From the NCBI RefSeq assembly GCF_000002985.6, contig NC_003281.10, positions 2,232,001 to 2,296,000 of the forward strand: 64,000 bases of DNA, read 5' to 3'. The translations under genes and the position numbers were made by a program. Source of the stretch: Caenorhabditis elegans (taxonomy: Eukaryota > Nematoda > Chromadorea > Rhabditida > Rhabditidae). Every line of letters begins with the position of its first letter. The first letter of the stretch is position 1. Shown here one piece after another: positions 1-10,877 of this stretch. The notes below the pieces were generated by a model. The model worked only from the letters and a program-made list of their open reading frames with translations, was not told the DNA's origin and made no database searches.

Positions 1-460
1 CTTACCTTTACTGTATTTTATCAGATTTCGGTCCAATTCAAGTTCAATGAAATTTTCGTACAAGTAAATGTGAATTTCATCAAAGCAAATACCAAATTTA
101 TCTACGGCCGTCCTTAAACTACGACATACTTTTCGAGAAACCAATCTGTAACAAAAATTTGAATAATTTTAGAAAAAAAACCGCTGAGCATTTTTTGAAA
201 CAAATTTTCAGGCCCCTTACCAGACCATTCTGGAGTGTTTAAAAAAATAATTAAAATTTTTTTTTCATAGTTATTAAGCTTTTCAAAACATTCTCAAGTC
301 ACGGAAAAATCCAACAAAATTTTTTTCTTTTTTTTTCAATTTTGAAAAAAGACTAGTTTCAAAGTAAATTTAAAATAACTCACAAATCCAGGGGCTCCAT
401 TTTTTCAAAAACTTGCTCAGCGACATCGAGTATATCTAGCAAAGTTGGTGTCTCGGGCAT
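1..460 (-). CDS. fbxa-type F-box/FTH gene, 5' part (runs off the window)
   Basis: Exon 1 is 384-460 and starts at the ATG ending at 460. It encodes about 26 residues and ends in the F-box half LDL, followed by a gtgag donor. Exon 2 is 6-145. It opens with the second half of the F-box (LVSRKVCRSLRTAVDKFGI) and ends in phase 1 at a gtaag donor at positions 1-5. The rest lies to the left of the window. The exon 2 boundary matches the two four-exon paralogues at 25554-26950 and 28004-29430, so it probably belongs to that subfamily. Sequence just upstream (about 505-545) resembles the upstream flanks of those two genes. The first half of the F-box is short but reads without a stop. The FTH domain cannot be assessed here. 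The expected role is SCF substrate adaptor, by family. Confidence 0.85.
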
Positions 461-699
461 TTTGGAAATTTTCTAAAAATTGAGTAGCAAGATCTAAGAA
501 AAATCTGAGGAATCACTACAAAAAAGGAACAATTTCAAAATATATTCCTAACTCTAATACAAGACGGAACACACATTTTTGGAGGGCTGTTCAATTTTGA
601 AAATCTTGTCGTTAATGTTTATAACCACAGGAGAATTGAGAGATAATAAGAACAAACAAAAAATTGATTCTTGCTACTTCTTAGTTTGTAGCAAACTCT

Positions 700-1465
700 G
701 TTTTCCTTGTTTTTTGAAAAAAATTTTGTATTCCAAAAATTTTTCTCGAGTTTTCTAGAAGGACCTAAAACATTCCAGAAATTTTTTTGAATTTTTCAAA
801 AAGTTTCAGAACATTTTTGGATACTTTCCAATTTTCCAGAAGGATCACGAACATTCCAGATTTTTTAAAAAGTTTTCAGAGGTACGTAGAACATTTCAGA
901 AATATCTCGCAAATTTTCCAGAAGGTTTTTTTCTTAATTTAATTTTTTTTCAAAGAACATTCCAGAAATTTTTCGAATTTTCCAGAAAGGCTGGTAACAT
1001 TCCAGAATATTTTTAAAAAATTTCCAGAAAGTTCGCGTAACATTTCACAATTTTCTAGAATATTCCAGAATATTTCAGATTTTTATTTAATTTTTCCAAA
1101 ATGACCTATACCATTTTAGATTTTTCTCAAATTTTCTATAAGAACCTAGAACATTCCTGATTTTTTTTGAATTTACTAGAAGTTTCCCGTCGAACCAAAT
1201 TTTTTCGAATTTTTCAAAAGGTTTCGGAAAACTGTAGAATTTTATAGAATTTTCCATCAAGTTTTTTATCAAGTTTTCCAGAAAGTTCCCGTATATCCCA
1301 ATGTTTTTTTTTCAATTTTCCGAAGAAAGCCTGTATTTACGATTCTAGATTTTTCTCGCTATTTCCAGAAAATTTCAGAACATTCCTAAAAAAATTTTGG
1401 TTTCTCCAGAACGTTTAAAAACATTTCAAAATTTTTAAAATTTTTTCAGGTGCAGAGGAACATTC
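700..1465. repeat. Degenerate TTTTCCAGAA-rich minisatellite
   Basis: This stretch is a run of imperfect units around the core 'ttttccagaa' alternating with 'cattccaga', with spacers of about 20-60 bases. No gene is supported in it. Similar material recurs at 40590-40890. The stretch 461-700 is the upstream flank of the F-box gene at 1-460 and holds the GCTACTTCTTA-type motif at 661-685. Confidence 0.6.
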
Positions 1466-1810
1466 CAGATCTCTCGGGGAGGCTATGCCTAACCTACGTC
1501 ATTGTACAGTTTACCTACCCATCAATATTTACCCCATTCCTCATGTTCATTGTTTTTCTGCGTCCGTTTATCTTTCTTTGATAAACTCACTACATATATA
1601 AGATAAGAGCACAAGGGTTCCTTGTGCAAATACTTTATTTCTCGATGACTTCCTGGTGGGATGGTCTGGTCTATTATTGATTTTTTCCCGAACTTCGAAT
1701 TTTCGAATTGCTAGAGCTCTAGCTGTAAATTTTGGTAAGTTTTGCTCTACGTAAAATTTCGAAATGTCTACTTTTTTCAGATGAGTGAATTTGAATTTCC
1801 GTTGCAACGG

Positions 1811-2010
1811 ACTCATTTGGATCAATGGAAAAATGCAAAATATTGGAGTTAGAGATTTTGGTCTGAAAATTAATTTTTTTCCAATATATGCAGATATTTT
1901 TCAGACTGAGATCTCGTAAAGTATGCCGAAGTTTGAGAACAGCCGTTGATAAATTTGGAATCTTTTTCGATGGAATTATGTATTTTTTTCGTAGAGTTGT
2001 AAATAATTGT
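1811..2010 (+). pseudogene. F-box/FTH gene relic
   Basis: Two fragments lie next to each other in the wrong order. At 1811-1845 the reading LDQWKNAK matches the conserved FTH signature of the neighbouring genes. At about 1905-2010, after a tttttcag acceptor, the reading LRSRKVCRSLRTAVDKFGI matches the start of exon 2 of the family. The second fragment loses frame and meets a stop after about 35 codons. No first or last exon is visible nearby. It is a shuffled relic and not a working gene. The segment just upstream (from 1647) shares a 20-base block with 63052-63071, where another LDQWKNAK relic lies. Confidence 0.7.
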
Positions 2011-2039
2011 AATAAATAATTTTATATGTAACTAGCATA

Positions 2040-2760
2040 ACACATCTAGAAATTGTACCAAATTTGAAATGAAGCCATGAGAAATTACCGACCATAAAAA
2101 TGACGTCATATTTAATATTTGTTCATATTTAATACTTTTTCAAAATTGTTTTTTAACTGTGAACTTTTTGAAGTAAAACTTCAACTAATTTTAGGTCTTT
2201 TTTTAAGCAGCCATAACTTTTATTTATGATGAACTTGTATTTAAGCTCGGCCACTAATCCAGGCCACCGTCAAAATACTCGTGTTTCTAGAAAAAGATGA
2301 CTACTGCTGTGAGTAAAACAATTGGCAGGTGTGCGAACGGAGGGGGGTGTCCCAATAAGGTCAACCATATGACGTCATAAATTGTGCGAAAGGACGTTCA
2401 TCAGGTGGATGTCGCAACGTGGCCTATGACGTCATAAATGCAGTTGCCAACTGCTCGATCGATCGGTTGCCATATACGTACGCACATAAAAAGGCACACT
2501 ATGTATAACCAACAATGTTTTTCTTGTTTTTTTTTTCGATATGTGAATTGTTAACTTAATGGACCTAATATGCCATATGCATAAACCAGCTAGAAAACAT
2601 TTTTTTTTTCGAAATTGGTTTTTTTTAAACTATGCATAATTGATTGAAACTGTGAACTTTTTGAAGTATAATTTCAAATTTAAATTAATTTTTGGTCGTT
2701 TTTAAGTAGCTATAATTAAAAAAAAAGAAGTTTTCAAGAAGTTCCATTATGAAATTTGTC
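2040..2760. other. Intergenic, with direct repeats and CRE-like sites
   Basis: No gene is seen here. An imperfect direct repeat of about 60 bases, beginning 'aactgtgaactttttgaag', occurs near 2154-2214 and near 2648-2712. TGACGTCA palindromes (CRE/bZIP-type sites) occur near 2102, 2371 and 2428, the last two flanking a stretch similar in both orientations. The region probably includes the upstream regulatory sequence of the gene starting at 2885, but the sequence alone does not show this. Confidence 0.4.
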
Positions 2761-2873
2761 GTTCGACTACACAATATTTAAGCGCAAATAAATAGTGTTT
2801 TTTACAACTTTTTGTATGAGATTATCTCAAAACGTATTGTTTTTTAATCTTTTCTCCACTATAGATTATCTTT

Positions 2874-2884
2874 CCAATTTCAGA
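2874..2884 (+). promoter_or_regulatory. Probable trans-splice acceptor next to the start codon
   Basis: The polypyrimidine-AG sequence ending at 2883 matches the nematode acceptor consensus and lies one base before the ATG at 2885. No in-frame upstream exon is needed to start the F-box. An SL1 trans-splice is the simplest reading. Alternatively, an upstream exon in the stop-free frame from 2795 could be used. Confidence 0.5.
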
Positions 2885-4913
2885 ATGCCGTTCAAAGTGT
2901 TCAATTTTCCATTGAGCGTCCGTAGACAAATTGTCAGCGAATTGAATATCCTCGACGTGTTCAACTTCTCAGTTTGCTCACCAAAAACAAAGTCAACAAC
3001 CGAAAATATACAAAAAGACGCGTTCATCATGATGAAACATATTTGTCAGAGAACTGATGCCGGGGAATTGCATAAGATAATTATGGAAAATGATGAATCG
3101 AATACGCATCTCACTGTACGTTTCGAGAAAGTTGACGAGAGCCAGGTCGGGAGATATGGAAAGCTATTCAAATGGGTTATAGGGAAAAATGCTGTTACAT
3201 GCTGGTGAGTTATTTTGGGTTTTTTTTTGGTTAGGGTGAGATCGAAAACTTTAGACATGTTAAGCAATAGCTGACCTGTTGTGCTTAATCCCTATGAGTC
3301 TGGAAATATCTGTTTGAAGATTGAGCTCTGAATTTTGTTGATTATTGGTTCATGCGCCAATTTCAATTTCAATGAAACTTTGTAGAATAGGTTAATTCTT
3401 ATGTTTTCCGAATTGAAAGTCATATTACAATTTATAATTGTTACTGGCAATTTCAAAAAATTGAAGTAAATTTTTGAAGATATTAAATGAAAAAAAACGT
3501 TTATAATTTGAAAGGTACAAAATGTAATTTTAAAAAACACATTTTGGGGGGAACTAAACCTATAAGTACCAACAATTTTCATTAAATCGAAGCACTGACC
3601 AAATTTGTTTCAGCGCTGACCAAATTTGTTTTAGCACTGACCAAATTTTTTTCAGCACTGACCAAATTTTTTCAGCACTGACAAAATTTGTTCCAGCACT
3701 GACCAAATTTGCTATTTTTTAAATAATTTCAGCATTTGTATCACATCAAATGAAGAAATTGTCTTTTACTTTAATGGATCAGCACTGCAAGATGTTCATC
3801 AAGAAGTGTACAATGTGATTGATAACATCCATATGACTGCGAAAAATGAAGTTGCAATTACACTCCAAAAAAACGAAACTAGACCCAGTTGCCTATCACC
3901 AGGCGAATCCGAATACTCCTGTTGCCTCCCAAAATTGAAAAATGCTGATGAAATTTCGATTTTTGCACCACGGTCTCGGTTGGAACCCGGAATTATTATC
4001 AATTATAGCTTCCTTGACGATGTATTCTTGAAATGTCCCAATTCACAAGTTGCACGGATATATGGTTTGATTGATAGTAGGATTAAAAAAGAATGCTGCT
4101 TGTTTGATGTCAAGGAACATGAATGTGGAGACTTGGGTCCAATGGCTTATCGAATTATGTCCATGTTTAGAGGACAACATTTGTCTTTAAAGGCAGTCTT
4201 AACAACAGAACCCGTGATTAGTTACTTGAAACACTGGGCCAGCGGCCGGAAACATCAGAATATTGAAACACTGGAAGTAGGTGTTGAAGGATTTGTTTCG
4301 ATGCGATACGCTGGGACAACAATTCTTGAAGAATTGAAAGCAAGACCTTGGAATGGTGCGAGAAGGCCTAGGAATTATATTTTTTCTAATAAGTAAGTTA
4401 TATACTATAAGGGGGAGTAATAAGTTTCATATCGATTTTTTTTTGAAATCATGGGAGTTTACGTAATCAATAATGATTATTCGTTTGACGGTAGCTTAGA
4501 AAATTTCTGACCAACTTAATTGTCCTAGGTTGGAACGTGTTGTTATTCTAATGTGTCTTATTGCGGTTTGATCTACAAAAAATGTGGGAATTTTTCTCCC
4601 AGATAAATGTGACGTCGGAACACTCTTAACCATGCGAGATCAATTCCCGCGTTTCTCGGAGATCAAACCAGAATGGGACACTCTGACACCACGTGCACCT
4701 TCTCACGCTTCACTAGTTTATAGTTCAAATCTATGTAGTAGTTTATCATTTTTCAGAACGCACGGAAAACCGCAGATCTTCGATTGTGTAAAATGGTTTG
4801 ACATTAAAGGTGATGGGAAGCTGGCTTCAATTCTTGTCGGCCATTCCGATTTTAAAATGGTTGTTTGGAATGGCTCCGCTACGAGCCTTCTCGCTACTTG
4901 TGTATTGGGTTAA
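2885..4913 (+). CDS. fbxb-type F-box protein (FBA_2 domain)
   Basis: Exons are 2885-3204, 3733-4392 and 4757-4913, with matching phases, giving 378 residues. The N-terminus (FNFPLSVRRQIVSELNILDV, then FNFSVCS) is an F-box of the nematode fbxb/sdz style. The middle holds the F-box-associated type 2 (FBA_2) region with VISYLKHWASG, and the last exon has the family-typical DIKGDGKLASI followed by MVVW. The protein would be an SCF substrate adaptor, by family. The ATG lies one base after a good acceptor (atttcag, ending 2883), so the mRNA may be trans-spliced right at the start codon. Intron 1 carries a roughly 21-base minisatellite and intron 2 a foldback element. A polyadenylation signal AATAAA follows at about 4968. 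The model is uninterrupted. Its family differs from the fbxa genes around it. Confidence 0.88.
3593..3715. repeat. About 21-base intronic minisatellite (GCACTGACCAAATTTGTTTCA)
   Basis: About six tandem copies of a unit with core 'agcactgaccaaattt' lie at the end of intron 1 of the F-box gene. The same core, inverted, forms the larger array at 13215-13470 in an intron of the srd gene. Confidence 0.85.
4549..4700. mobile_element. Foldback element, copy 1
   Basis: The left arm holds 'ggtttgatctacaaaaaatg', and the right arm holds 'gagatcaaaccagaatgggaca', its inverted counterpart, around a centre with GTGACGTCGG. A second copy is at 12401-12571. It is a small non-autonomous palindrome inside intron 2 of the F-box gene. 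Confidence 0.75.
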
Positions 4914-5087
4914 TTGTTGTATTGGTTCCCACATAAAAAGTTCAAATTTATCAAATTATGCATTTTGAATAAACGTGATAAAAATATTTTAATTTTCTCA
5001 TTTTTCACCAGTACATGAGTTTAGTTGACAGCTAACAAGCCACACATTGTAAGATTATATAATTTAAAAAAAAACTAAACGTTGATA

Positions 5088-7223
5088 TACAGTGCCGGTC
5101 AAAAACATATCCCATTTTTGATTTTTGATAAATTTACAAATTTTCCAAACAAGCACAACTTTAAAACTAGAAATGTTATCGAAAAAAGTTCAACTGATGA
5201 AGTATTGCCCATAATTACGTCTACTTGTATCAAATTGTTTAAGTTATTTGCCAGTGTCATGACAAGAAATTCAGCGGCCGACATTTCGTGAGCCCGTTTT
5301 TGACACTTTTTACTGATTCGGCCGTATCTCGATAACTAATTTTTTTTCCGAACGTGTTTTTAGAGTAAAATATCAGGTCGTCCCATAAGTTTTTGTACTT
5401 TTTTTCGAATTATTCCCAAAACTTTTTCGGACAATTCTAAGATTTTATATTGATGGTAGCTTGTCACCAACTTGTCACCTTATTGCAGCATAACTCTGGC
5501 ATCCCAGGTCCCCGCGGTTCTTTAGAGAAACGAGTAACTATAGAATCAGCTTTTTACACCATTCCTTCTGGAGTTTATTCTACACCACCCAGAGCTTAAA
5601 GTAATGGTTAATATATACTGTCAAGTAGAAGCTTCCACACTCTTGTTTTAAATAATTTTAAATTTAGTATAACTATTCCGGAAAAACTACTGTAGCTAAA
5701 CACAATTGTTGAGGCCAATTGAATATGGCGTCCGAGTTTTTGATTCCTGCGAAGCCGCTCCAAATGGAACGGGTGCATCGTGTATGTTTACGATAAGTGC
5801 ACATCATGTGCAGTTAAAATTTAAAAAAATTTAATTTTTTCAGTCATGGGGAGATGTTATAATTGAGAACATTGTAACCACACTATTTTGTACTTTTTAA
5901 CAGTTGGCTATAGGAGTGATTGAAGCATATATTGGTCCATTTAGTCCTCGGAATGAAAGATAGATAATTAAGTCTAGTGTTATTTAGAAGTGGATCAATG
6001 TATCATAAATAAAATAAAAAAACTTTACTGGTGGCCTCTTCGTTCAAACAATCTACATGGCCAACCTCATGTGATACCCGACATTTATAGTGTTGGGCTT
6101 CTAACTTATGATTGAAAAATCAGCAAGTGAAACAAAGTTTGTATTTGTACTATGCAAGTATTGTTAAATAAAATTAGAGACAACAATCAAAATAATCCCA
6201 TCACTTTTAGTGAGAAATTATTCCATGAAGATGTTCACTCAGTGGGTGATAAACATGAGCCAAATAGCCAACGTCCAAAACGGCTAATAAGTGCTAATGA
6301 TAATCTGAACCATACTTAACATGTATTTTGAATCATTATCTGTACTATTACTATGTTTTCATGTTCATTGATTAATTCCCTGTGAATAGCAGGACGAACG
6401 AAAACACCTACCAATATTTGGGTATGTCACTATTTTTGGCTCTGGTTTCCGTAATTGTTATCAGGAGGATCTTCAAATAACGCATAAAAATTTTAACAAG
6501 TAGTACATACTATACATGCGCATTTATAAAAGATTCGATTTTGTTCTGTCAGTTTAGAACTTGTTCAAAAAGTTTTTAAAAAAGTACAAAAACTTATGGG
6601 ACGACCTGATAGTCTCCATACTACTTGTCATCAATTGTGTCTACTCACTTAGTTCTGAAAAATTCAGCAAAAGAGTTATGAGAGATTAAACTTAAATAGT
6701 GTATGGCCACGCCTCGAACATTTCTCTCAAACGGTGAATTTTTCTCCTGAATCTTGATATCGTGTTTGAATATAGTTTAATTATGATTTTACAAGTATTA
6801 TTTCTAGAAAATGCTCAAAAAAAATTATTCGAACTAAGCAACCTGATTGTTGGTTGTAGCGGGTGAGTGGTACCTAGTGAGCGACAAGTTTGCACTCCCA
6901 TAACTTTTTTGCTGGATTTTTCAGAACAAAGTAAATAGACACAATTGATGACAAGTAGTATAAAGACTATTTCACTTCAACAACACTTCCTGAAAAAATT
7001 TAGTTTTCGAGATACGGGCTTACGAGATGTCGGCCGCTGTATTTCTTGTCATGACACAGGTAAACAATTTAAACAATTGGATACGAGTAGACGAAATTAT
7101 GGGCAATATTTCATCACTTGAACTTTTCTCGATAAGTTTTCTAGTTTTAAAGTTGTGCTCGTTTGGAAAATTTGTAAATTTATCAAAAATCGAAAACGGG
7201 ATTTGTTTTTGGCCGGCAGTGTA
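5088..7223. mobile_element. Tc1-like palindromic element interrupted by a mariner-type element
   Basis: The ends read TACAGTGCCGG and its near-inverse CCGGCAGTGTA, with TA at both flanks. This matches the terminal inverted repeat style and TA target of the Tc1 family. Each arm is about 280 bases. A second element of about 1.24 kb sits in the left half at 5373-6609, and removing it leaves about 0.9 kb, close to the size of the copy at 9091-10011. No transposase is recognisable, so it is non-autonomous. Confidence 0.85.
5373..6609. mobile_element. Mariner-type element nested in the Tc1-like palindrome
   Basis: The ends are TCAGGTCGTCCCATAAGT and its exact inverse, flanked by TA at 5371-5372 and 6610-6611. 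The terminal motif matches the mariner consensus and the length of 1237 bases is that of a full mariner element. No long reading frame or transposase signature could be recognised on either strand, so the interior is decayed or replaced. The outer element's sequence resumes exactly after the second TA. Confidence 0.8.
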
Positions 7224-7360
7224 GAACAACAAAGTAATAAAGAATATGATTCGTCTTTCATAAACCCAAAAACTGTTACTTTGTAGTCAAGAACACTGAA
7301 ATGTATGTAAGGCAGTCTTGAAAATAAAAATGCTATAACTTTTATTCAATCAACTAAAAT

Positions 7361-7770
7361 TTAAAAAGTCGGCTTATTGCAAAGATTTCCTTTACAACAG
7401 CAATATCCACCATTAGTGGTACTACGGCAACCGCCTCTGAAAGGCTGTGTGCATTGAGCTGTTGCGCATCCAAACGTGCTATCCTTTTCATCTCCGTCTT
7501 TTGTTACGTATGTCCTGAAATTTTCACCTAAAATTGCTCATTATCATCTATAAACTCACGTCATACAAATATCACCGGGACACTTTTCTTGAGACATATT
7601 TGAATTAGTTCCAGAGGGTGATTGGGTTTGCGTGCCTGTAAAGTGTTAAAAAAAGTTAATTTAAAATTAAAAAAAAACTAGCGAACCATAAAACACCACT
7701 CACCAGACCATCATTCCTTTGCAGAAATAATAGCGACAAGCACCAGCAATAGGAAAAGCTGCTTCCACAT
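7361..7770 (-). pseudogene. ET-module secreted protein, with an in-frame stop in exon 1
   Basis: Exons by phase are 7704-7770, 7560-7635 and 7361-7514 (98 codons). Exon 1 encodes a clear signal peptide, MWKQLFLLLVLVAIISA. The mature part has Cys spacing ending in CCCKGNLCN, the hallmark of the ET module, a small nematode extracellular domain related in form to three-finger folds. The only phase-consistent donor (after TCTG at 7704) leaves a TGA at 7711-7713, codon 20, just after the signal peptide. No other ATG or donor rescues the frame by eye. It is therefore a recent pseudogene, a strain-specific null, or a gene with an unseen first exon. The Cys-rich exons look otherwise intact. The molecular role of ET-module proteins is unknown to me. 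Confidence 0.7.
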
Positions 7771-8164
7771 TTTCTGATGGATGAAAATGAATTGTCTTAT
7801 CTGTTTCATGCCAGTTAAAACGATAAAATTCAAATTTAAAATCTTGATAACATAGTTGGAAATCAAGTTTTTAATTTCACATGTACGAAACCAATGCACA
7901 TTTGCTATTGAACTCTTGATTCGGAACTGGTGATGTATAGGAACTGATAAGAAATTGTTGGCGCCTGCAACTTCCCTCAGATAGCAAACTCGGTAGAGTT
8001 TGACAGGAAGGGTATAGTTTTCATTGTAGAAAGTACGAACAGTATATGTCAATGTTTCAAAAAATCTTGATTCATAGCAGAAAACATGTAATTTGTAGTT
8101 ATCATTCACATTCGCTACATGGAATGAGACAAGTTTGCAATAAATTTGTTGTGTGCATCCGGAA

Positions 8165-8530
8165 ACTGCCATTTTGCCAATTTGCCGATGTGCCGAAAAA
8201 TTTGGCCGAAAGTTTCTAGAGAGATTTGTTACAAGTCGAAAGCACTTGAAACTGTGCCTTTTTGAAATTTTTTTCCTGTGTTGTCCAGAATTTGCTTACT
8301 TTTCAAAATAGATGGATGCGTACAATGTTGCCAATTACAATTAAAATTCTGAAATTTCCAAAAGAAAAGTGCAAAACCACAATTTTCCGAAAATTTTCGG
8401 CAATTTCTTTTTTCCAGGCAAATTCGGCAAACCGGCAATTTGCCCATTTGCCGATTTGCAGGAAGTTTTCAATTCCGACAATTCGCTGATTCGTCCAGTT
8501 GCCGGAAAAAAAATGGTTGGCCGCCCACTC
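8165..8530. repeat. GCCGATTTGCCG-rich repeat, copy 1
   Basis: Imperfect units of 'ggcaatttgccgatttgccgg' and its inverse, spaced by short AT runs such as 'aattttcaattccg', form an element of about 0.37 kb. Related copies are at 33517-33930 and 62208-62828. All share the 'gtgggc' edge on one side. The reading frames open through it are repeat artefacts. Confidence 0.75.
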
Positions 8531-9090
8531 CTGATAAAATTCGTATGTCATGTTTTTGAATACAATTTGAATTCTCATTTGGTTCTCGGTTCCAAAAAAG
8601 TTAATTTTTCTACTACTAGTTAAACACGCAAAACATAAATCAACAGCTGAAATACAAAAAAATTGAAAATATACTCAAAAATAACTCTTGATTCAGGTGA
8701 AAATATGCTGACGTTGAAGTTGGTAAAACTGCTTTTAAAGTATACGTCTACAAAAAATCTACTTGCTCTCATGAATTCTACGAGCTTTTTTGACCAGCTT
8801 CAGGATATACAATATGCTTATAATTTCACAAGTTTTTTGATGTTGTTGCCAATTCCTTGTTTTTTGATAGTCAATGTTTTAATCACACCATTTTACATGT
8901 TTGTCTATAAGCAGAACATCAAACGTGATGAGAAGGTAGAGTCTTTTTTTTTTGGTATTTCAAAAGAGCCAAACTTATTGAGCCTTTCTGAGAAACTTAA
9001 CATTGCATTTAATGTAAGGACAATCCCCTGAGCATAGGTTTTAAAAGGGACGTTTTGGGCTCACCCTAAACATATATTATACACCATGCA

Positions 9091-10011
9091 CAGTGCCGGC
9101 CATAATTCTATCCAATTTTCGATTTTTGATAAATGTTCAAATTTTTCAAACGAGCACAACTTAAAAACTGGGCATGCTATCGAAAAAAGTTCAACTAATG
9201 AAGTATTGTCCTTAATTACGTCTTCTTGTTTTCAATTGTTTAAGTTATTTACCAGTGTCATGACAAGAAATACAGCGGCCGACATCGCGTGAGCCCGTTT
9301 TAGACAACTTTTACTGATTCGGCCGTACCTCGAAAACTAATTTTTTTCCGAAAATGTTGTTAATGTAAAATAATCTTTATACTACTTGTTTATTGTCTAT
9401 TACCTTTGTTCTGAAAAATCCAACGAAAAGGTTATGGAAATGCAAACTAGTCGATCACTTACTATTAGCACTGCTCATGCTCTACAACCAAAAATTGGGT
9501 TACTTACTTCGAATATATTTTTTCGAGCATTTTCTAATAATTACAAACGTAAAATTACAATTAAACTATATTCAAACACGATATCAAGATTTAGAAAAAA
9601 ATTCATCACTTGCGAGAAATGCTCTAGATGTGGTCGTACACTATTCAAGTTTAATCCCTCATAACTTTTTTGCTGAATTTTTCAGAACAAAGGTAATAAA
9701 CACAAATGATAACAAATAGTATGAAGATTATTTTACTTTAACAACATTTTCGCAAAAAAATTAGTTGCCGAGGTACGAGCGCGATCAGTAAAAGTTTTCA
9801 AAAACGGGCTCACGAGATGTCGGCCGCTGAATTTCTTGTCATGACACTGCCAAATAACTTAAACAATTTGATACAAGAAGTCGTAATCATGGACAATATT
9901 TCATTAGTTGAACTTTTTTTGATAGCATGCCCAGTTTTTAAGTTGTGCTCGTTTGAAAAATTTCTAAATTTATTAAAAATCGAAAATTGGATAGAATTAT
10001 GGCCGGCGCTG
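9091..10011. mobile_element. Tc1-like palindromic element in srz intron 1
   Basis: It starts CAGTGCCGGCC and ends GGCCGGCGCTG, followed by TA, with arms of about 280 bases matching the element at 5088-7223. No transposase is encoded. It ends only about 20 bases before the intron's 3' splice site, so it lies entirely within the intron and leaves the exons untouched. Confidence 0.85.
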
Positions 10012-10184
10012 TATGTATGTAAAGAAATTTCAGATGCCTATATTTCCACTTATGAACCACTTCTACAAAATGACTCGGACAACTACTGTGATAATATTGT
10101 TTATCATACTTGGCCTGTTTATGTGCTTTTTCACACAGTCAAAGAATCGCATGTAAGTTTTTCTTTCATCCGAATTCACTTTTT

Positions 10185-10877
10185 TTAAAGGTGGAGTAGC
10201 GTCAGTGGGGAAATTGCTTTAAAACATGCCTATGGTGCCACAATGACCAAATATCGTAGTAAAAAAATTTTAAACAATTTTCTAAATCTTATATGAATTT
10301 TTGAAAATTGAAAAAATCCCAGTTTTTGCCTAATTCCTATTTGAGTTACCGTCAATAGTTCGATGTTCGATGGAGCGCACTTGCATTATTTTAACTTTTA
10401 TTTATCAATTTTTCTTATTTTTGATTGATTTTTTATGTTTTTTGAGTAATTTTACTGGAAATTTAATGAAAAATTCAATATAAATGTAATTTTTTATTAA
10501 AAAGCGGTCGCTAAAGCCTAAATCTTTGAAATAGATTATTTCAGGCTCAACGTCGTTGGAAAACGTTCTTTCTCTGTTTTCAATTTTTTTTAGTGAACAA
10601 TCTACATTTATCTTGAATTTTTAACATGAAAAATCAATCAAAAATAAGAAACATTAATAAATAAAAGTTAAAATAATGCAAGCGCGCTCCATCGAACATC
10701 GAATTATTGGCGGTAATTCAAATAAGAATTTGATGCAATTCGAGATTTTTTCAATTTTCAAAAAATCATATAAAATTTAGAAAAATATTACAAATTTTTT
10801 TACTATGATATTTGGTCAGTGTGGCACCATAGGCATGTTTTAAAGCAATTTCCCCACTGGCGCTACTCCAGTTTTAA
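10185..10877. mobile_element. TTAA-flanked palindrome, copy 1 (srz intron 2)
   Basis: It begins TTAAAGGTGGAGTAGCG and ends with the inverse CGCTACTCCAGTTTTAA, with TTAA at both ends. The arms hold 'ggggaaattgctttaaaaca' and 'gatggagcgcacttgcatta', each with an inverted partner. It is a non-autonomous element of the TTAA palindrome class common in C. elegans. About 693 bases. Confidence 0.85.

Noticed and set aside
5400-6580. Mariner transposase
   Set aside because: I looked for the usual HDNARPH and SPDLAPSDYH-type blocks on both strands and found at best a weak HGQPHV match, with stops in all frames.
7711-8172. 153-codon frame on the minus strand ending in the ET signal peptide
   Set aside because: Only the last 20 codons (the signal peptide) resemble a protein. 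The upstream part has no features and would bury the signal peptide at the C-terminus.
8229-8623. Several overlapping frames with FRKFS/RQFAHLP
   Set aside because: They lie in the GCCGATTTGCCG repeat and read it in different frames on both strands. The same frames recur at 62207-62846.
9386-9719. Frames of 92 and 108 codons inside the Tc1-like palindrome
   Set aside because: Their inverse arms give similar frames on the other strand. There is no transposase signature.
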